A stretch of 64,000 nt of DNA from Arenicola marina (taxonomy: Eukaryota > Annelida > Polychaeta > Arenicolidae). The notes under the pieces were generated by a model. That model did no database searches, was not told the origin of the DNA, and was given only the letters and a program-made list of their open reading frames with translations. Positions 34,671 to 47,667 of the stretch are shown one piece after another. Position 1 is the first letter of the stretch, and the number at the start of each line of letters is the position of its first letter. The position numbers and the translations under genes were made by a program. Where the stretch lies: positions 35,983,994-36,047,993 of the forward strand of contig OZ025264.1 of assembly GCA_964019135.1 (NCBI GenBank), read 5' to 3'.

Positions 34671-37600
34671 GCCGGTGTGAGAGGACAAGGTGGGTGTGAG
34701 AGGACAAGGCGGGTGTGAGAGGACAAGGCGGGTGTGAGAGGACAAGGCGGGTGTGAGAGGACAAGGCCGGTGTAAGAGGACAAGGCGGGTGTGGCAGGAC
34801 AAGGCGGGTGTGAGAGGACAATGCGGGTGTGAGAGGACAAGGCGGGTGTGAGAGGACAAGGCGGGTGTGAGAGGACAAGGCGGGTGTGAGAGGACACGGC
34901 GGGTGTGAGAGGACAAGGCGGGTGTGAGAGGACAATGCGGGTGTGAGAGGACACGGCGGGTGTGACAGGACAAGGCGGGTGTGAGAGGACAATGCGGGTG
35001 TGAGAGGACAAGGCGGGTGTGACAGGACAAGCCCGGTGTGAGCGGACAAGGCGGGTGTGAGAGGACAAGGCGGGTGTGAGAGGACAAGGCGGGTGTGAGA
35101 GGACAAGGGGCGTGTGAGAGGACAAGGCGGGTGTGAGAGGACAAGGCGGGTGTGAGCGGACAAGCTGGGTGTGAGAGGACAAGGCGGGTGTGAGAGGACA
35201 ATGCGGGTGTGAGAGGACAAGGCGGGTGTGAGAGCACAAGGCGGGTGTGAGAGGACAAGGCGGGTGTGAGAGGACAATGCGGGTGTGAGAGGACAAGGCG
35301 GGTGTGAGAGGACAAGCCCGGTGTGAGCGGGTAAGGCGGGTGTGAGAGGACAAGGCCCGTGTGAGAGGACAAGCTGGGTGTGAGAGGACAAGGCGGGTGT
35401 GAGAGGACAAGGCGGGTGTGAGAGGACAATGCGGGTGTGAGAGGACATAGCGGGTGTGAGAGGACAAGGCGGGTGTGAGAGGCGGGTGTGAGAGGACAAG
35501 GCGGTGCGAGAGGACAAGGCGGGTGTGAGAGGACAAGTCGGGTGTGAGAGGACAATGCGTGTGTGAGAGGACAAGGCGGGTGTGAGAGGACAAGGCCGGT
35601 GTGAGAGGACAAGGCGGGTGTGGGAGGACAAGGCGGGTGTGAGAGGACAAGGCGGGTGTGAGAGGACAAGGCGGGTGTGAGAGGACAAGGCGGGTGTGAG
35701 AGGACAAGGCGGGTGTGAGAGGACAAGGCGGGTGTGACAGGACAAGGCCGGTGTAAGAGGACAAGGCGGGTGTGGCAGGACAAGGCGGGTGTGAGAGGAC
35801 AATGCGGGTGTGAGAGGACAAGGCGGGTGTGAGAGGACAAGGCGGGTGTGAGAGGACAAGGCGGGTGTGAGAGGACACGGCGGGTGTGAGAGGACAAGGC
35901 GGGTGTGAGAGGACAATGCGGGTGTGAGAGGACAAGGCGGGTGTGACAGGACAAGCCCGGTGTGAGCGGACAAGGCGGGTGTGAGAGGACAAGGCGGGTG
36001 TGAGAGGACAAGGCGGGTGTGAGAGGACAAGGGGCGTGTGAGAGGACAAGGCGGGTGTGAGAGGACAAGGCGGGTGTGAGCGGACAAGCTGGGTGTGAGA
36101 GGACAAGGCGGGTGTGAGAGGACAATGCGGGTGTGAGAGGACAAGGCGGGTGTGAGAGCACAAGGCGGGTGTGAGAGGACAAGGCGGGTGTGAGAGGACA
36201 ATGCGGGTGTGAGAGGACAAGTCGGGTGTGAGAGGACAAGCCCGGTGTGAGCGGGTAAGGCGGGTGTGAGAGGACAAGGCCCGTGTGAGAGGACAAGCTG
36301 GGTGTGAGAGGACAAGGCGGGTGTGAGAGGACAAGGCGGGTGTGAGAGGACAATGCGGGTGTGAGAGGACATAGCGGGTGTGAGAGGACAAGGCGGGTGT
36401 GAGAGGCGGGTGTGAGAGGACAAGGCGGTGCGAGAGGACAAGGCGGGTGTGAGAGGACAAGTCGGGTGTGAGAGGACAATGCGTGTGTGAGAGGACAAGG
36501 CGGGTGTGAGAGGACAAGGCCGGTGTGAGAGGACAAGGCGGGTGTGGGAGGACAAGGCGGGTGTGAGAGGACAATGCGGGTGTGAGAGGACAAGGCGGGT
36601 GTGAGAGGACAAGGCGGGTGTGAGAGGACAAGGCGGGTGTGAGAGGACACGGCGGGTGTGAGAGGACAAGGCGGGTGTGAGAGGACAAGGCGGGTGTGAG
36701 AGGACAAGGCGGGTGTGACAGGACAAGCCCGGTGTGAGCGGACAAGGCGGGTGTGAGAGGACAAGGCCCGTGTGAGAGGATAAGGCGGGTGTGAGAGGAC
36801 AAGGCGGGTGTGAGAGGACAATGCGGGTGTGAGAGGACAAGCCCGGTGTGAGCGGGTAAGGCGGGTGTGAGAGGACAAGGCCCGTGTGAGAGGATAAGGC
36901 GGGTGTGAGAGGACAAGGCGGGTGTGAGAGGACAATGCGGGTGTGAGAGGACAAGGCGGGTGTGACAGGACAAGCCCGGTGTGAGCGGACAAGGCGGGTG
37001 TGAGAGGACAAGGCGGGTGTGAGAGGACAAGGTAGGTGTGAGAGGACAAGGGGCGTGTGAGAGGACAAGGCGGGTGTGAGAGGACAAGGCGGGTGTGAGC
37101 GGACAAGCTGGGTGTGAGAGGACAAGGCGGGTGTGAGAGGACAATGCGGGTGTGAGAGGACAAGGCGGGTGTGAGAGGACAAGGCGGGTGTGAGAGGACA
37201 AGGCGGGTGTGAGAGGACAATGCGGGTGTGAGAGGACAAGGCGGGTGTGAGAGGACAAGCCCGGTGTGAGCGGGTAAGGCGGGTGTGAGAGGACAAGGCC
37301 CGTGTGAGAGGACAAGCTGGGTGTGAGAGGACAAGGCGGGTGTGAGAGGACAAGGCGGGTGTGAGAGGACAATGCGGGTGTGAGAGGACATAGCGGGTGT
37401 GAGAGGACAAGGCGGGTGTGAGAGGCGGGTGTGAGAGGACAAGGCGGTGCGAGAGGACAAGGCGGGTGTGGGAGGACAAGTCGGGTGTGAGAGGACAATG
37501 CGTGTGTGAGAGGACAAGGCGGGTGTGAGAGGACAAGGCCGGTGTGAGAGGACAAGGCGGGTGTGGGAGGACAAGGCGGGTGTGAGAGGACAATGCGGGT

Positions 37601-38000
37601 GTGACAGGACAAGGCGGGTGTGAGAGGACAAGGCGGGTGTGAGAGGACAAGGCGGGTGTGAGAGGACACGGCGGGTGTGAGAGGACAAGGCGGGTGTGAG
37701 AGGACAAGGCGGGTGTGAGAGGACAAGGCGGGTGTGACAGGACAAGCCCGGTGTGAGCGGACAAGGCGGGTGTGAGAGGACAAGGCGGGTGTGAGAGGAC
37801 AAGGCGGGTGTGAGAGGACAAGGCGCGTGTGAGAGGACAAGGCGGGTGTGAGAGGACAAGGCGGGTGCGAGAGGACAAGGCGGGTGTGAGAGGACAAGCC
37901 CGGTGTGAGCGGGTAAGGCGGGTGTGAGAGGACAAGGCCCGTGTGAGAGGACAAGGCGGGTGTGAGAGGACAAGGCGGGTGTGAGAGGACAAGGCGGGGG

Positions 38001-38524
38001 TCAGAGGACAAGGCGGGTGTGAGAGGACAAGGCCCGTGTGAGAGGATAAGGCGGGTGTGAGAGGACAAGGCGGGTGTGAGAGGACAAGGCGGGTGTGAGA
38101 GGACAAGGCGGGTGTGAGAGGACAAGGCGGGTGTGGGAGGACAAGGCGGGTGTGAGAGGACAAGCCGGGTGTGAGAGGACAAGGCGGGTGTGAGAGGACA
38201 AGGCGGGTGTGAGAGGACAATGCGGGTGTGAGAGGACAAGGCGGGTGTGAGAGGACAAGCCCGGTGTGAGCGGGTAAGGCGGGTGTGAGAGGACAAGGCC
38301 CGTGTGAGAGGATAAGGCGGGTGTGAGAGGACAAGGCGGGTGCGAGAGGACAAGGCGGGTGTGAGAGGACAAGGCGGGTGTGAGAGGACAAGGCGGGTGT
38401 GGGAGGACAAGGCGGGTGTGAGAGGACAAGCCGGGTGTGAGAGGACAAGGCGGGTGTGAGAGGACAAGGCGGGTGTGAGAGGACAATGCGGGTGTGAGAG
38501 GACAAGGCGGGTGTGAGAGGACAA
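38001..38524. repeat. 627-bp module, truncated copy
   Basis: Begins with the anchor and gataagg units like the complete modules and follows them for about 525 bp. It then changes at about 38,525 to the gccgg, gtgggagg order normally found about 900 bp before an anchor. It therefore carries the junction of the two large duplications. Confidence 0.75.
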
Positions 38525-40026
38525 GGCGGGTGTGAGAGGACAAGGCCGGTGTGAGAGGACAAGGCGGGTGTGGGAGGACAAGGCGGGTGTGAGAGGACAA
38601 TGCGGGTGTGAGAGGACAAGGCGGGTGTGAGAGGACAAGGCGGGTGTGAGAGGACAAGGCGGGTGTGAGAGGACACGGCGGGTGTGAGAGGACAAGGCGG
38701 GTGTGAGAGGACAAGGCGGGTGTGAGAGGACAAGGCGGGTGTGACAGGACAAGCCCGGTGTGAGCGGACAAGGCGGGTGTGAGAGGACAAGGCCCGTGTG
38801 AGAGGATAAGGCGGGTGTGAGAGGACAAGGCGGGTGTGAGAGGACAATGCGGGTGTGAGAGGACAAGCCCGGTGTGAGCGGGTAAGGCGGGTGTGAGAGG
38901 ACAAGGCCCGTGTGAGAGGATAAGGCGGGTGTGAGAGGACAAGGCGGGTGTGAGAGGACAATGCGGGTGTGAGAGGACAAGGCGGGTGTGACAGGACAAG
39001 CCCGGTGTGAGCGGACAAGGCGGGTGTGAGAGGACAAGGCGGGTGTGAGAGGACAAGGTAGGTGTGAGAGGACAAGGGGCGTGTGAGAGGACAAGGCGGG
39101 TGTGAGAGGACAAGGCGGGTGTGAGCGGACAAGCTGGGTGTGAGAGGACAAGGCGGGTGTGAGAGGACAATGCGGGTGTGAGAGGACAAGGCGGGTGTGA
39201 GAGGACAAGGCGGGTGTGAGAGGACAAGGCGGGTGTGAGAGGACAATGCGGGTGTGAGAGGACAAGGCGGGTGTGAGAGGACAAGCCCGGTGTGAGCGGG
39301 TAAGGCGGGTGTGAGAGGACAAGGCCCGTGTGAGAGGACAAGCTGGGTGTGAGAGGACAAGGCGGGTGTGAGAGGACAAGGCGGGTGTGAGAGGACAATG
39401 CGGGTGTGAGAGGACATAGCGGGTGTGAGAGGACAAGGCGGGTGTGAGAGGCGGGTGTGAGAGGACAAGGCGGTGCGAGAGGACAAGGCGGGTGTGGGAG
39501 GACAAGTCGGGTGTGAGAGGACAATGCGTGTGTGAGAGGACAAGGCGGGTGTGAGAGGACAAGGCCGGTGTGAGAGGACAAGGCGGGTGTGGGAGGACAA
39601 GGCGGGTGTGAGAGGACAATGCGGGTGTGACAGGACAAGGCGGGTGTGAGAGGACAAGGCGGGTGTGAGAGGACAAGGCGGGTGTGAGAGGACACGGCGG
39701 GTGTGAGAGGACAAGGCGGGTGTGAGAGGACAAGGCGGGTGTGAGAGGACAAGGCGGGTGTGACAGGACAAGCCCGGTGTGAGCGGACAAGGCGGGTGTG
39801 AGAGGACAAGGCGGGTGTGAGAGGACAAGGCGGGTGTGAGAGGACAAGGCGCGTGTGAGAGGACAAGGCGGGTGTGAGAGGACAAGGCGGGTGCGAGAGG
39901 ACAAGGCGGGTGTGAGAGGACAAGCCCGGTGTGAGCGGGTAAGGCGGGTGTGAGAGGACAAGGCCCGTGTGAGAGGACAAGGCGGGTGTGAGAGGACAAG
40001 GCGGGTGTGAGAGGACAAGGCGGGGG

Positions 40027-40653
40027 TCAGAGGACAAGGCGGGTGTGAGAGGACAAGGCCCGTGTGAGAGGATAAGGCGGGTGTGAGAGGACAAGGCGGG
40101 TGTGAGAGGACAAGGCGGGTGTGAGAGGACAAGGCGGGTGTGAGAGGACAAGGCGGGTGTGGGAGGACAAGGCGGGTGTGAGAGGACAAGCCGGGTGTGA
40201 GAGGACAAGGCGGGTGTGAGAGGACAAGGCGGGTGTGAGAGGACAATGCGGGTGTGAGAGGACAAGGCGGGTGTGAGAGGACAAGCCCGGTGTGAGCGGG
40301 TAAGGCGGGTGTGAGAGGACAAGGCCCGTGTGAGAGGATAAGGCGGGTGTGAGAGGACAAGGCGGGTGCGAGAGGACAAGGCGGGTGTGAGAGGACAAGG
40401 CGGGTGTGAGAGGACAAGGCGGGTGTGGGAGGACAAGGCGGGTGTGAGAGGACAAGCCGGGTGTGAGAGGACAAGGCGGGTGTGAGAGGACAAGGCGGGT
40501 GTGAGAGGACAATGCGGGTGTGAGAGGACAAGGCGGGTGTGAGAGGACAAGCCCGGTGTGAGCGGGTAAGGCGGGTGTGAGAGGACAAGGCCCGTGTGAG
40601 AGGATAAGGCGGGTGTGAGAGGACAAGGCGGGTGTGAGAGGACAAGGCGGGGG
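40027..40653. repeat. 627-bp module, copy 2
   Basis: Complete 33-unit module between anchors at 40,027 and 40,654, lying 10,590 bp after copy 1 within the duplicated segment. Confidence 0.85.
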
Positions 40654-41060
40654 TCAGAGGACAAGGCGGGTGTGAGAGGACAAGGCCCGTGTGAGAGGAC
40701 AATGCGGGTGTGAGAGGACAAGGTAGGTGTGAGAGGACAAGGTAGGTGTGAGAGGACAAGGCGGGTGTGAGAGGCGGGCGTGAGAGGACATAGCGGGTGT
40801 GAGAGGACAAGGCGGGTGTGAGAGGTGGGTGTGAGAGGACAAGGCGGTGCGAGAGGACAAGGCGGGTGTGAGAGGACAAGGCCGGTGTGAGAGGACAAGG
40901 TGGGTGTGAGAAGACAAGGCGGGTGTGAGAGGACAAGGCGGGTGTGGGAGGACAAGGCGGGTGTGAGAGGACAAGGCGGGTGTGAGAGGACAAGGCCTGT
41001 GCGAGAGGACAAGGTGGGTGTGAGAGGACAAGGCGGGTGTGATAGAACAAGGCGGGTGTG
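40654..41060. repeat. Type I block, A-prime subtype, short form (follows 627-bp module 2)
   Basis: Catag at 40,789 and the same exit after gatagaac as in the block at 30,064, with the same following order of cacgg, aatgcgg and gacagg units. Confidence 0.75.
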
Positions 41061-43704
41061 AGAGGACAAGGCGGGTGTGAGAGGACAAGGCGGGTGTGAG
41101 AGGACAAGGCGGGTGTGAGAGGACAAGGCGGGTGTGAGAGGACAAGGCGGGTGTGAGAGGACACGGCGGGTGTGAGAGGACAAGGCGGGTGTGAGAGGAC
41201 AATGCGGGTGTGAGAGGACACGGCGGGTGTGACAGGACAAGGCGGGTGTGAGAGGACAATGCGGGTGTGAGAGGACAAGGCGGGTGTGACAGGACAAGCC
41301 CGGTGTGAGAGGACAAGGCGGGTGTGGGAGGACAAGGCGGGTGTGAGAGGACAAGGCGGGTGTGAGAGGACAAGGCGGGTGTGAGAGGACAAGGCGGGTG
41401 TGAGAGGACAAGGCGGGTGTGAGAGGACAAGGCGGGTGTGAGAGGACAAGGCCGGTGTAAGAGGACAAGGCGGGTGTGGCAGGACAAGGCGGGTGTGAGA
41501 GGACAATGCGGGTGTGAGAGGACAAGGCGGGTGTGAGAGGACAAGGCGGGTGTGAGAGGACAAGGCGGGTGTGAGAGGACACGGCGGGTGTGAGAGGACA
41601 AGGCGGGTGTGAGAGGACAATGCGGGTGTGAGAGGACAAGGCGGGTGTGACAGGACAAGCCCGGTGTGAGCGGACAAGGCGGGTGTGAGAGGACAAGGCG
41701 GGTGTGAGAGGACAAGGCGGGTGTGAGAGGACAAGGGGCGTGTGAGAGGACAAGGCGGGTGTGAGAGGACAAGGCGGGTGTGAGCGGACAAGCTGGGTGT
41801 GAGAGGACAAGGCGGGTGTGAGAGGACAATGCGGGTGTGAGAGGACAAGGCGGGTGTGAGAGCACAAGGCGGGTGTGAGAGGACAAGGCGGGTGTGAGAG
41901 GACAATGCGGGTGTGAGAGGACAAGTCGGGTGTGAGAGGACAAGCCCGGTGTGAGCGGGTAAGGCGGGTGTGAGAGGACAAGGCCCGTGTGAGAGGACAA
42001 GCTGGGTGTGAGAGGACAAGGCGGGTGTGAGAGGACAAGGCGGGTGTGAGAGGACAATGCGGGTGTGAGAGGACATAGCGGGTGTGAGAGGACAAGGCGG
42101 GTGTGAGAGGCGGGTGTGAGAGGACAAGGCGGTGCGAGAGGACAAGGCGGGTGTGAGAGGACAAGTCGGGTGTGAGAGGACAATGCGTGTGTGAGAGGAC
42201 AAGGCGGGTGTGAGAGGACAGGGCCGGTGTGAGAGGACAAGGCGGGTGTGGGAGGACAAGGCGGGTGTGAGAGGACAATGCGGGTGTGAGAGGACAAGGC
42301 GGGTGTGAGAGGACAAGGCGGGTGTGAGAGGACAAGGCGGGTGTGAGAGGACACGGCGGGTGTGAGAGGACAAGGCGGGTGTGAGAGGACAAGGCGGGTG
42401 TGAGAGGACAAGGCGGGTGTGACAGGACAAGCCCGGTGTGAGCGGACAAGGCGGGTGTGAGAGGACAAGGCCCGTGTGAGAGGATAAGGCGGGTGTGAGA
42501 GGACAAGGCGGGTGTGAGAGGACAAGGCGGGTGTGAGAGGACAAGCCCGGTGTGAGCGGGTAAGGCGGGTGTGAGAGGACAAGGCCCGTGTGAGAGGATA
42601 AGGCGGGTGTGAGAGGACAAGGCGGGTGTGAGAGGACAATGCGGGTGTGAGAGGACAAGGCGGGTGTGACAGGACAAGCCCGGTGTGAGCGGACAAGGCG
42701 GGTGTGAGAGGACAAGGCGGGTGTGAGAGGACAAGGTAGGTGTGAGAGGACAAGGGGCGTGTGAGAGGACAAGGCGGGTGTGAGAGGACAAGGCGGGTGT
42801 GAGCGGACAAGCTGGGTGTGAGAGGACAAGGCGGGTGTGAGAGGACAATGCGGGTGTGAGAGGACAAGGCGGGTGTGAGAGGACAAGGCGGGTGTGAGAG
42901 GACAAGGCGGGTGTGAGAGGACAATGCGGGTGTGAGAGGACAAGGCGGGTGTGAGAGGACAAGCCCGGTGTGAGCGGGTAAGGCGGGTGTGAGAGGACAA
43001 GGCCCGTGTGAGAGGACAAGCTGGGTGTGAGAGGACAAGGCGGGTGTGAGAGGACAAGGCGGGTGTGAGAGGACAATGCGGGTGTGAGAGGACATAGCGG
43101 GTGTGAGAGGACAAGGCGGGTGTGAGAGGCGGGTGTGAGAGGACAAGGCGGTGCGAGAGGACAAGGCGGGTGTGGGAGGACAAGTCGGGTGTGAGAGGAC
43201 AATGCGTGTGTGAGAGGACAAGGCGGGTGTGAGAGGACAAGGCCGGTGTGAGAGGACAAGGCGGGTGTGGGAGGACAAGGCGGGTGTGAGAGGACAATGC
43301 GGGTGTGACAGGACAAGGCGGGTGTGAGAGGACAAGGCGGGTGTGAGAGGACAAGGCGGGTGTGAGAGGACACGGCGGGTGTGAGAGGACAAGGCGGGTG
43401 TGAGAGGACAAGGCGGGTGTGAGAGGACAAGGCGGGTGTGACAGGACAAGCCCGGTGTGAGCGGACAAGGCGGGTGTGAGAGGACAAGGCGGGTGTGAGA
43501 GGACAAGGCGGGTGTGAGAGGACAAGGCGCGTGTGAGAGGACAAGGCGGGTGTGAGAGGACAAGGCGGGTGCGAGAGGACAAGGCGGGTGTGAGAGGACA
43601 AGCCCGGTGTGAGCGGGTAAGGCGGGTGTGAGAGGACAAGGCCCGTGTGAGAGGACAAGGCGGGTGTGAGAGGACAAGGCGGGTGTGAGAGGACAAGGCG
43701 GGGG

Positions 43705-44331
43705 TCAGAGGACAAGGCGGGTGTGAGAGGACAAGGCCCGTGTGAGAGGATAAGGCGGGTGTGAGAGGACAAGGCGGGTGTGAGAGGACAAGGCGGGTGT
43801 GAGAGGACAAGGCGGGTGTGAGAGGACAAGGCGGGTGTGGGAGGACAAGGCGGGTGTGAGAGGACAAGCCGGGTGTGAGAGGACAAGGCGGGTGTGAGAG
43901 GACAAGGCGGGTGTGAGAGGACAATGCGGGTGTGAGAGGACAAGGCGGGTGTGAGAGGACAAGCCCGGTGTGAGCGGGTAAGGCGGGTGTGAGAGGACAA
44001 GGCCCGTGTGAGAGGATAAGGCGGGTGTGAGAGGACAAGGCGGGTGCGAGAGGACAAGGCGGGTGTGAGAGGACAAGGCGGGTGTGAGAGGACAAGGCGG
44101 GTGTGGGAGGACAAGGCGGGTGTGAGAGGACAAGCCGGGTGTGAGAGGACAAGGCGGGTGTGAGAGGACAAGGCGGGTGTGAGAGGACAATGCGGGTGTG
44201 AGAGGACAAGGCGGGTGTGAGAGGACAAGCCCGGTGTGAGCGGGTAAGGCGGGTGTGAGAGGACAAGGCCCGTGTGAGAGGATAAGGCGGGTGTGAGAGG
44301 ACAAGGCGGGTGTGAGAGGACAAGGCGGGGG
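43705..44331. repeat. 627-bp module, copy 3
   Basis: Complete module between anchors at 43,705 and 44,332. It stands 3,678 bp after copy 2, so the two modules and the segment between them form a local large-scale repeat. Confidence 0.85.
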
Positions 44332-44740
44332 TCAGAGGACAAGGCGGGTGTGAGAGGACAAGGCCCGTGTGAGAGGACAATGCGGGTGTGAGAGGACAAG
44401 GTAGGTGTGAGAGGACAAGGTAGGTGTGAGAGGACAAGGCGGGTGTGAGAGGCGGGCGTGAGAGGACATAGCGGGTGTGAGAGGACAAGGCGGGTGTGAG
44501 AGGTGGGTGTGAGAGGACAAGGCGGTGCGAGAGGACAAGGCGGGTGTGAGAGGACAAGGCCGGTGTGAGAGAACAAGGTGGGTGTGAGAAGACAAGGCGG
44601 GTGTGAGAGGACAAGGCGGGTGTGGGAGGACAAGGCGGGTGTGAGAGGACAAGGCGGGTGTGAGAGGACAAGGCCTGTGCGAGAGGACAAGGTGGGTGTG
44701 AGAGGACAAGGCGGGTGTGATAGAACAAGGCGGGTGTGAG
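44332..44740. repeat. Type I block, A-prime subtype, short form (follows 627-bp module 3)
   Basis: Catag at 44,467. It follows the 40,654 copy to gatagaac and a little beyond, then passes at about 44,811 into gacagg and aagcccggtgtgagcgg units instead of cacgg units. Confidence 0.75.
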
Positions 44741-46249
44741 AGGACAAGGCGGGTGTGAGAGGACAAGGCGGGTGTGAGAGGACAAGGCGGGTGTGAGAGG
44801 ACAAGGCGGGTGTGACAGGACAAGCCCGGTGTGAGCGGACAAGGCGGGTGTGAGAGGACAAGGCGGGTGTGAGAGGACAAGGCGGGTGTGAGAGGACAAG
44901 GCGGGTGTGAGAGGACAAGGCGCGTGTGAGAGGACAAGGCGGGTGTGAGAGGACAAGGCGGGTGTGAGAGGACAAGGCGGGTGTGAGAGGACAAGGCGGG
45001 TGTGAGAGGACAAGGCCGGTGTGAGAGGACAAGGCGGGTGTGAGAGGACAATGCGGGTGTGAGAGGACAATGCGGGTGTGAGAGGACAAGCCCGGTGTGA
45101 GCGGGTAAGGCGGGTGTGAGAGGACAAGGCCCGTGTGAGAGGATAAGGCGGGTGTGAGAGGACAAGGCGGGTGTGAGAGGACAATGCGGGTGTGAGAGGA
45201 CAAGGCGGGTGTGACAGGACAAGCCCGGTGTGAGCGGACAAGGCGGGTGTGAGAGGACAAGGCGGGTGTGAGAGGACAAGGTAGGTGTGAGAGGACAAGG
45301 GGCGTGTGAGAGGACAAGGCGGGTGTGAGAGGACAAGGCGGGTGTGAGCGGACAAGCTGGGTGTGAGAGGACAAGGCGGGTGTGAGAGGACAATGCGGGT
45401 GTGAGAGGACAAGGCGGGTGTGAGAGGACAAGGCGGGTGTGAGAGGACAAGGCGGGTGTGAGAGGACAATGCGGGTGTGAGAGGACAAGGCGGGTGTGAG
45501 AGGACAAGCCCGGTGTGAGCGGGTAAGGCGGGTGTGAGAGGACAAGGCCCGTGTGAGAGGACAAGCTGGGTGTGAGAGGACAAGGCGGGTGTGAGAGGAC
45601 AAGGCGGGTGTGAGAGGACAATGCGGGTGTGAGAGGACATAGCGGGTGTGAGAGGACAAGGCGGGTGTGAGAGGCGGGTGTGAGAGGACAAGGCGGTGCG
45701 AGAGGACAAGGCGGGTGTGGGAGGACAAGTCGGGTGTGAGAGGACAATGCGTGTGTGAGAGGACAAGGCGGGTGTGAGAGGACAAGGCCGGTGTGAGAGG
45801 ACAAGGCGGGTGTGGGAGGACAAGGCGGGTGTGAGAGGACAATGCGGGTGTGAGAGGACAAGGCGGGTGTGAGAGGACAAGGCGGGTGTGAGAGGACAAG
45901 GCGGGTGTGAGAGGACACGGCGGGTGTGAGAGGACAAGGCGGGTGTGAGAGGACAAGGCGGGTGTGAGAGGACAAGGCGGGTGTGACAGGACAAGCCCGG
46001 TGTGAGCGGACAAGGCGGGTGTGAGAGGACAAGGCGGGTGTGAGAGGACAAGGCGGGTGTGAGAGGACAAGGCGCGTGTGAGAGGACAAGGCGGGTGTGA
46101 GAGGACAAGGCGGGTGCGAGAGGACAAGGCGGGTGTGAGAGGACAAGCCCGGTGTGAGCGGGTAAGGCGGGTGTGAGAGGACAAGGCCCGTGTGAGAGGA
46201 CAAGGCGGGTGTGAGAGGACAAGGCGGGTGTGAGAGGACAAGGCGGGGG

Positions 46250-47667
46250 TCAGAGGACAAGGCGGGTGTGAGAGGACAAGGCCCGTGTGAGAGGACAATG
46301 CGGGTGTGAGAGGACAAGGTGGGTGTGAGAGGACAAGGTAGGTGTGAGAGGACAAGGCGGGTGTGAGAGGCGGGCGTGAGAGGACATAGCGGGTGTGAGA
46401 GGACAAGGCGGGTGTGAGAGGTGGGTGTGAGAGGACAAGGCGGTGCGAGAGGACAAGGCGGGTGTGAGAGGACAAGGCCGGTGTGAGAGGACAAGGTGGG
46501 TGTGAGAAGACAAGGCGGGTGTGAGAGGACAAGGCGGGTGTGGGAGGACAAGGCGGGTGTGAGAGGACAAGGCGGGTGTGAGAGGACAAGGCCTGTGCGA
46601 GAGGACAAGGTGGGTGTGAGAGGACAAGGCGGGTGTGATAGAACAAGGCGGGTGTGAGAGGACAAGGCGGGTGTGATAGGACAAGGCCGGTGTGAGAGGA
46701 CAAGGTGGGTGCGAGAGGACAAGGCGGGTGTGAGAGGACAAGGCGGGTGTGATAGGACAAGGCGGGTGTGAGAGGACAAGGCGGGTGTGAGAGGACAAGG
46801 CGGGTGTGAGAGGACAAGGCGGGTGTGAGAGGACAAGGTGGGTGTGAGAGGACAAGGCGGGTGTGAGAGGACAAGGCGGGTGTGAGAGGCGGGTGTGAGA
46901 GGACAAGTCGGGTGTGAGAGGACAAGGCGGGTGTGAGAGGACAAGGCGGGTGTGAGAGGACAATGCGGGTGTGAGAGGACAAGGCGGGTGTAAAAGGACC
47001 AGGCGGGTGTGAGAAGACAATGCGGGTATGAGAGGACAAGGCGGGTGTGAGAGGACAAGGCGGGTGTGACAGGACAAGGCGGGTGTGAGAGGTCGGTGTG
47101 AGAGGACAAGGCGGGTGTGAGATGACGAGACGGTGCGAGAGGACAAGGCGGGTGTGACAGGACAAGGCGGGTGTGAGAGGACAAGGCGGGTGTGAGAGGA
47201 CAAGGCCGGTGTGAGAGGACAAGGCGGGTGTGGGAGGACAAGGCGGGTGTGAGAGGACAATGCGGGTGTGAGAGGACAAGGCGGGTGTGAGAGGACAAGG
47301 CGGGTGTGAGAGGACAAGGCGGGTGTGAGAGGACACGGCGGGTGTGAGAGGACAAGGCGGGTGTGAGAGGACAAGGCGGGTGTGAGAGGACAAGGCGGGT
47401 GTGACAGGACAAGCCCGGTGTGAGCGGACAAGGCGGGTGTGAGAGGACAAGGCGGGTGTGAGAGGACAAGGCGGGTGTGAGAGGACAAGGCGCGTGTGAG
47501 AGGACAAGGCGGGTGTGAGAGGACAAGGCGGGTGCGAGAGGACAAGGCGGGTGTGAGAGGACAAGCCCGGTGTGAGCGGGTAAGGCGGGTGTGAGAGGAC
47601 AAGGCCCGTGTGAGAGGACAAGGCGGGTGTGAGAGGACAAGGCGGGTGTGAGAGGACAAGGCGGGGG
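46250..47667. repeat. Type I higher-order block, reference full copy (1,418 bp)
   Basis: A complete block lying between two anchors. It holds 76 units: 70 of 19 bp, four of 13 bp and two of 18 bp, which accounts exactly for 1,418 bp. Landmarks from the anchor are ggtggg then ggtagg, catag (+135), gcctgtgcg, gatagaac (+387), aaaaggaccagg (+741), gatgacgagacgg, cacgg, gacagg, gcgcgtg (+1,240), gtgcgag and gcccgtg. I use it as the type copy because both ends are anchors. Confidence 0.85.

Larger units (their letters stand above)
32847..38524. repeat. 5.7-kb duplicated segment, second copy
   Basis: Copy of 24,283-29,960. Its left end coincides with the extra 316-bp piece inside the neighbouring duplication. 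At its right end (about 38,525) a copy of the sequence near 29,960 is followed at once by a copy of the sequence near 27,935, with the 19-bp period kept across the join, the signature of an out-of-register exchange. Confidence 0.85.
38525..43704. repeat. 5-kb duplicated segment, second copy
   Basis: Copy of 27,935-33,430 without the 316-bp extra piece. It holds a complete 627-bp module, a short A-prime block and a 1,019-bp type II spacing (42,074 to 43,093, equal to 31,484 to 32,503). Confidence 0.85.
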
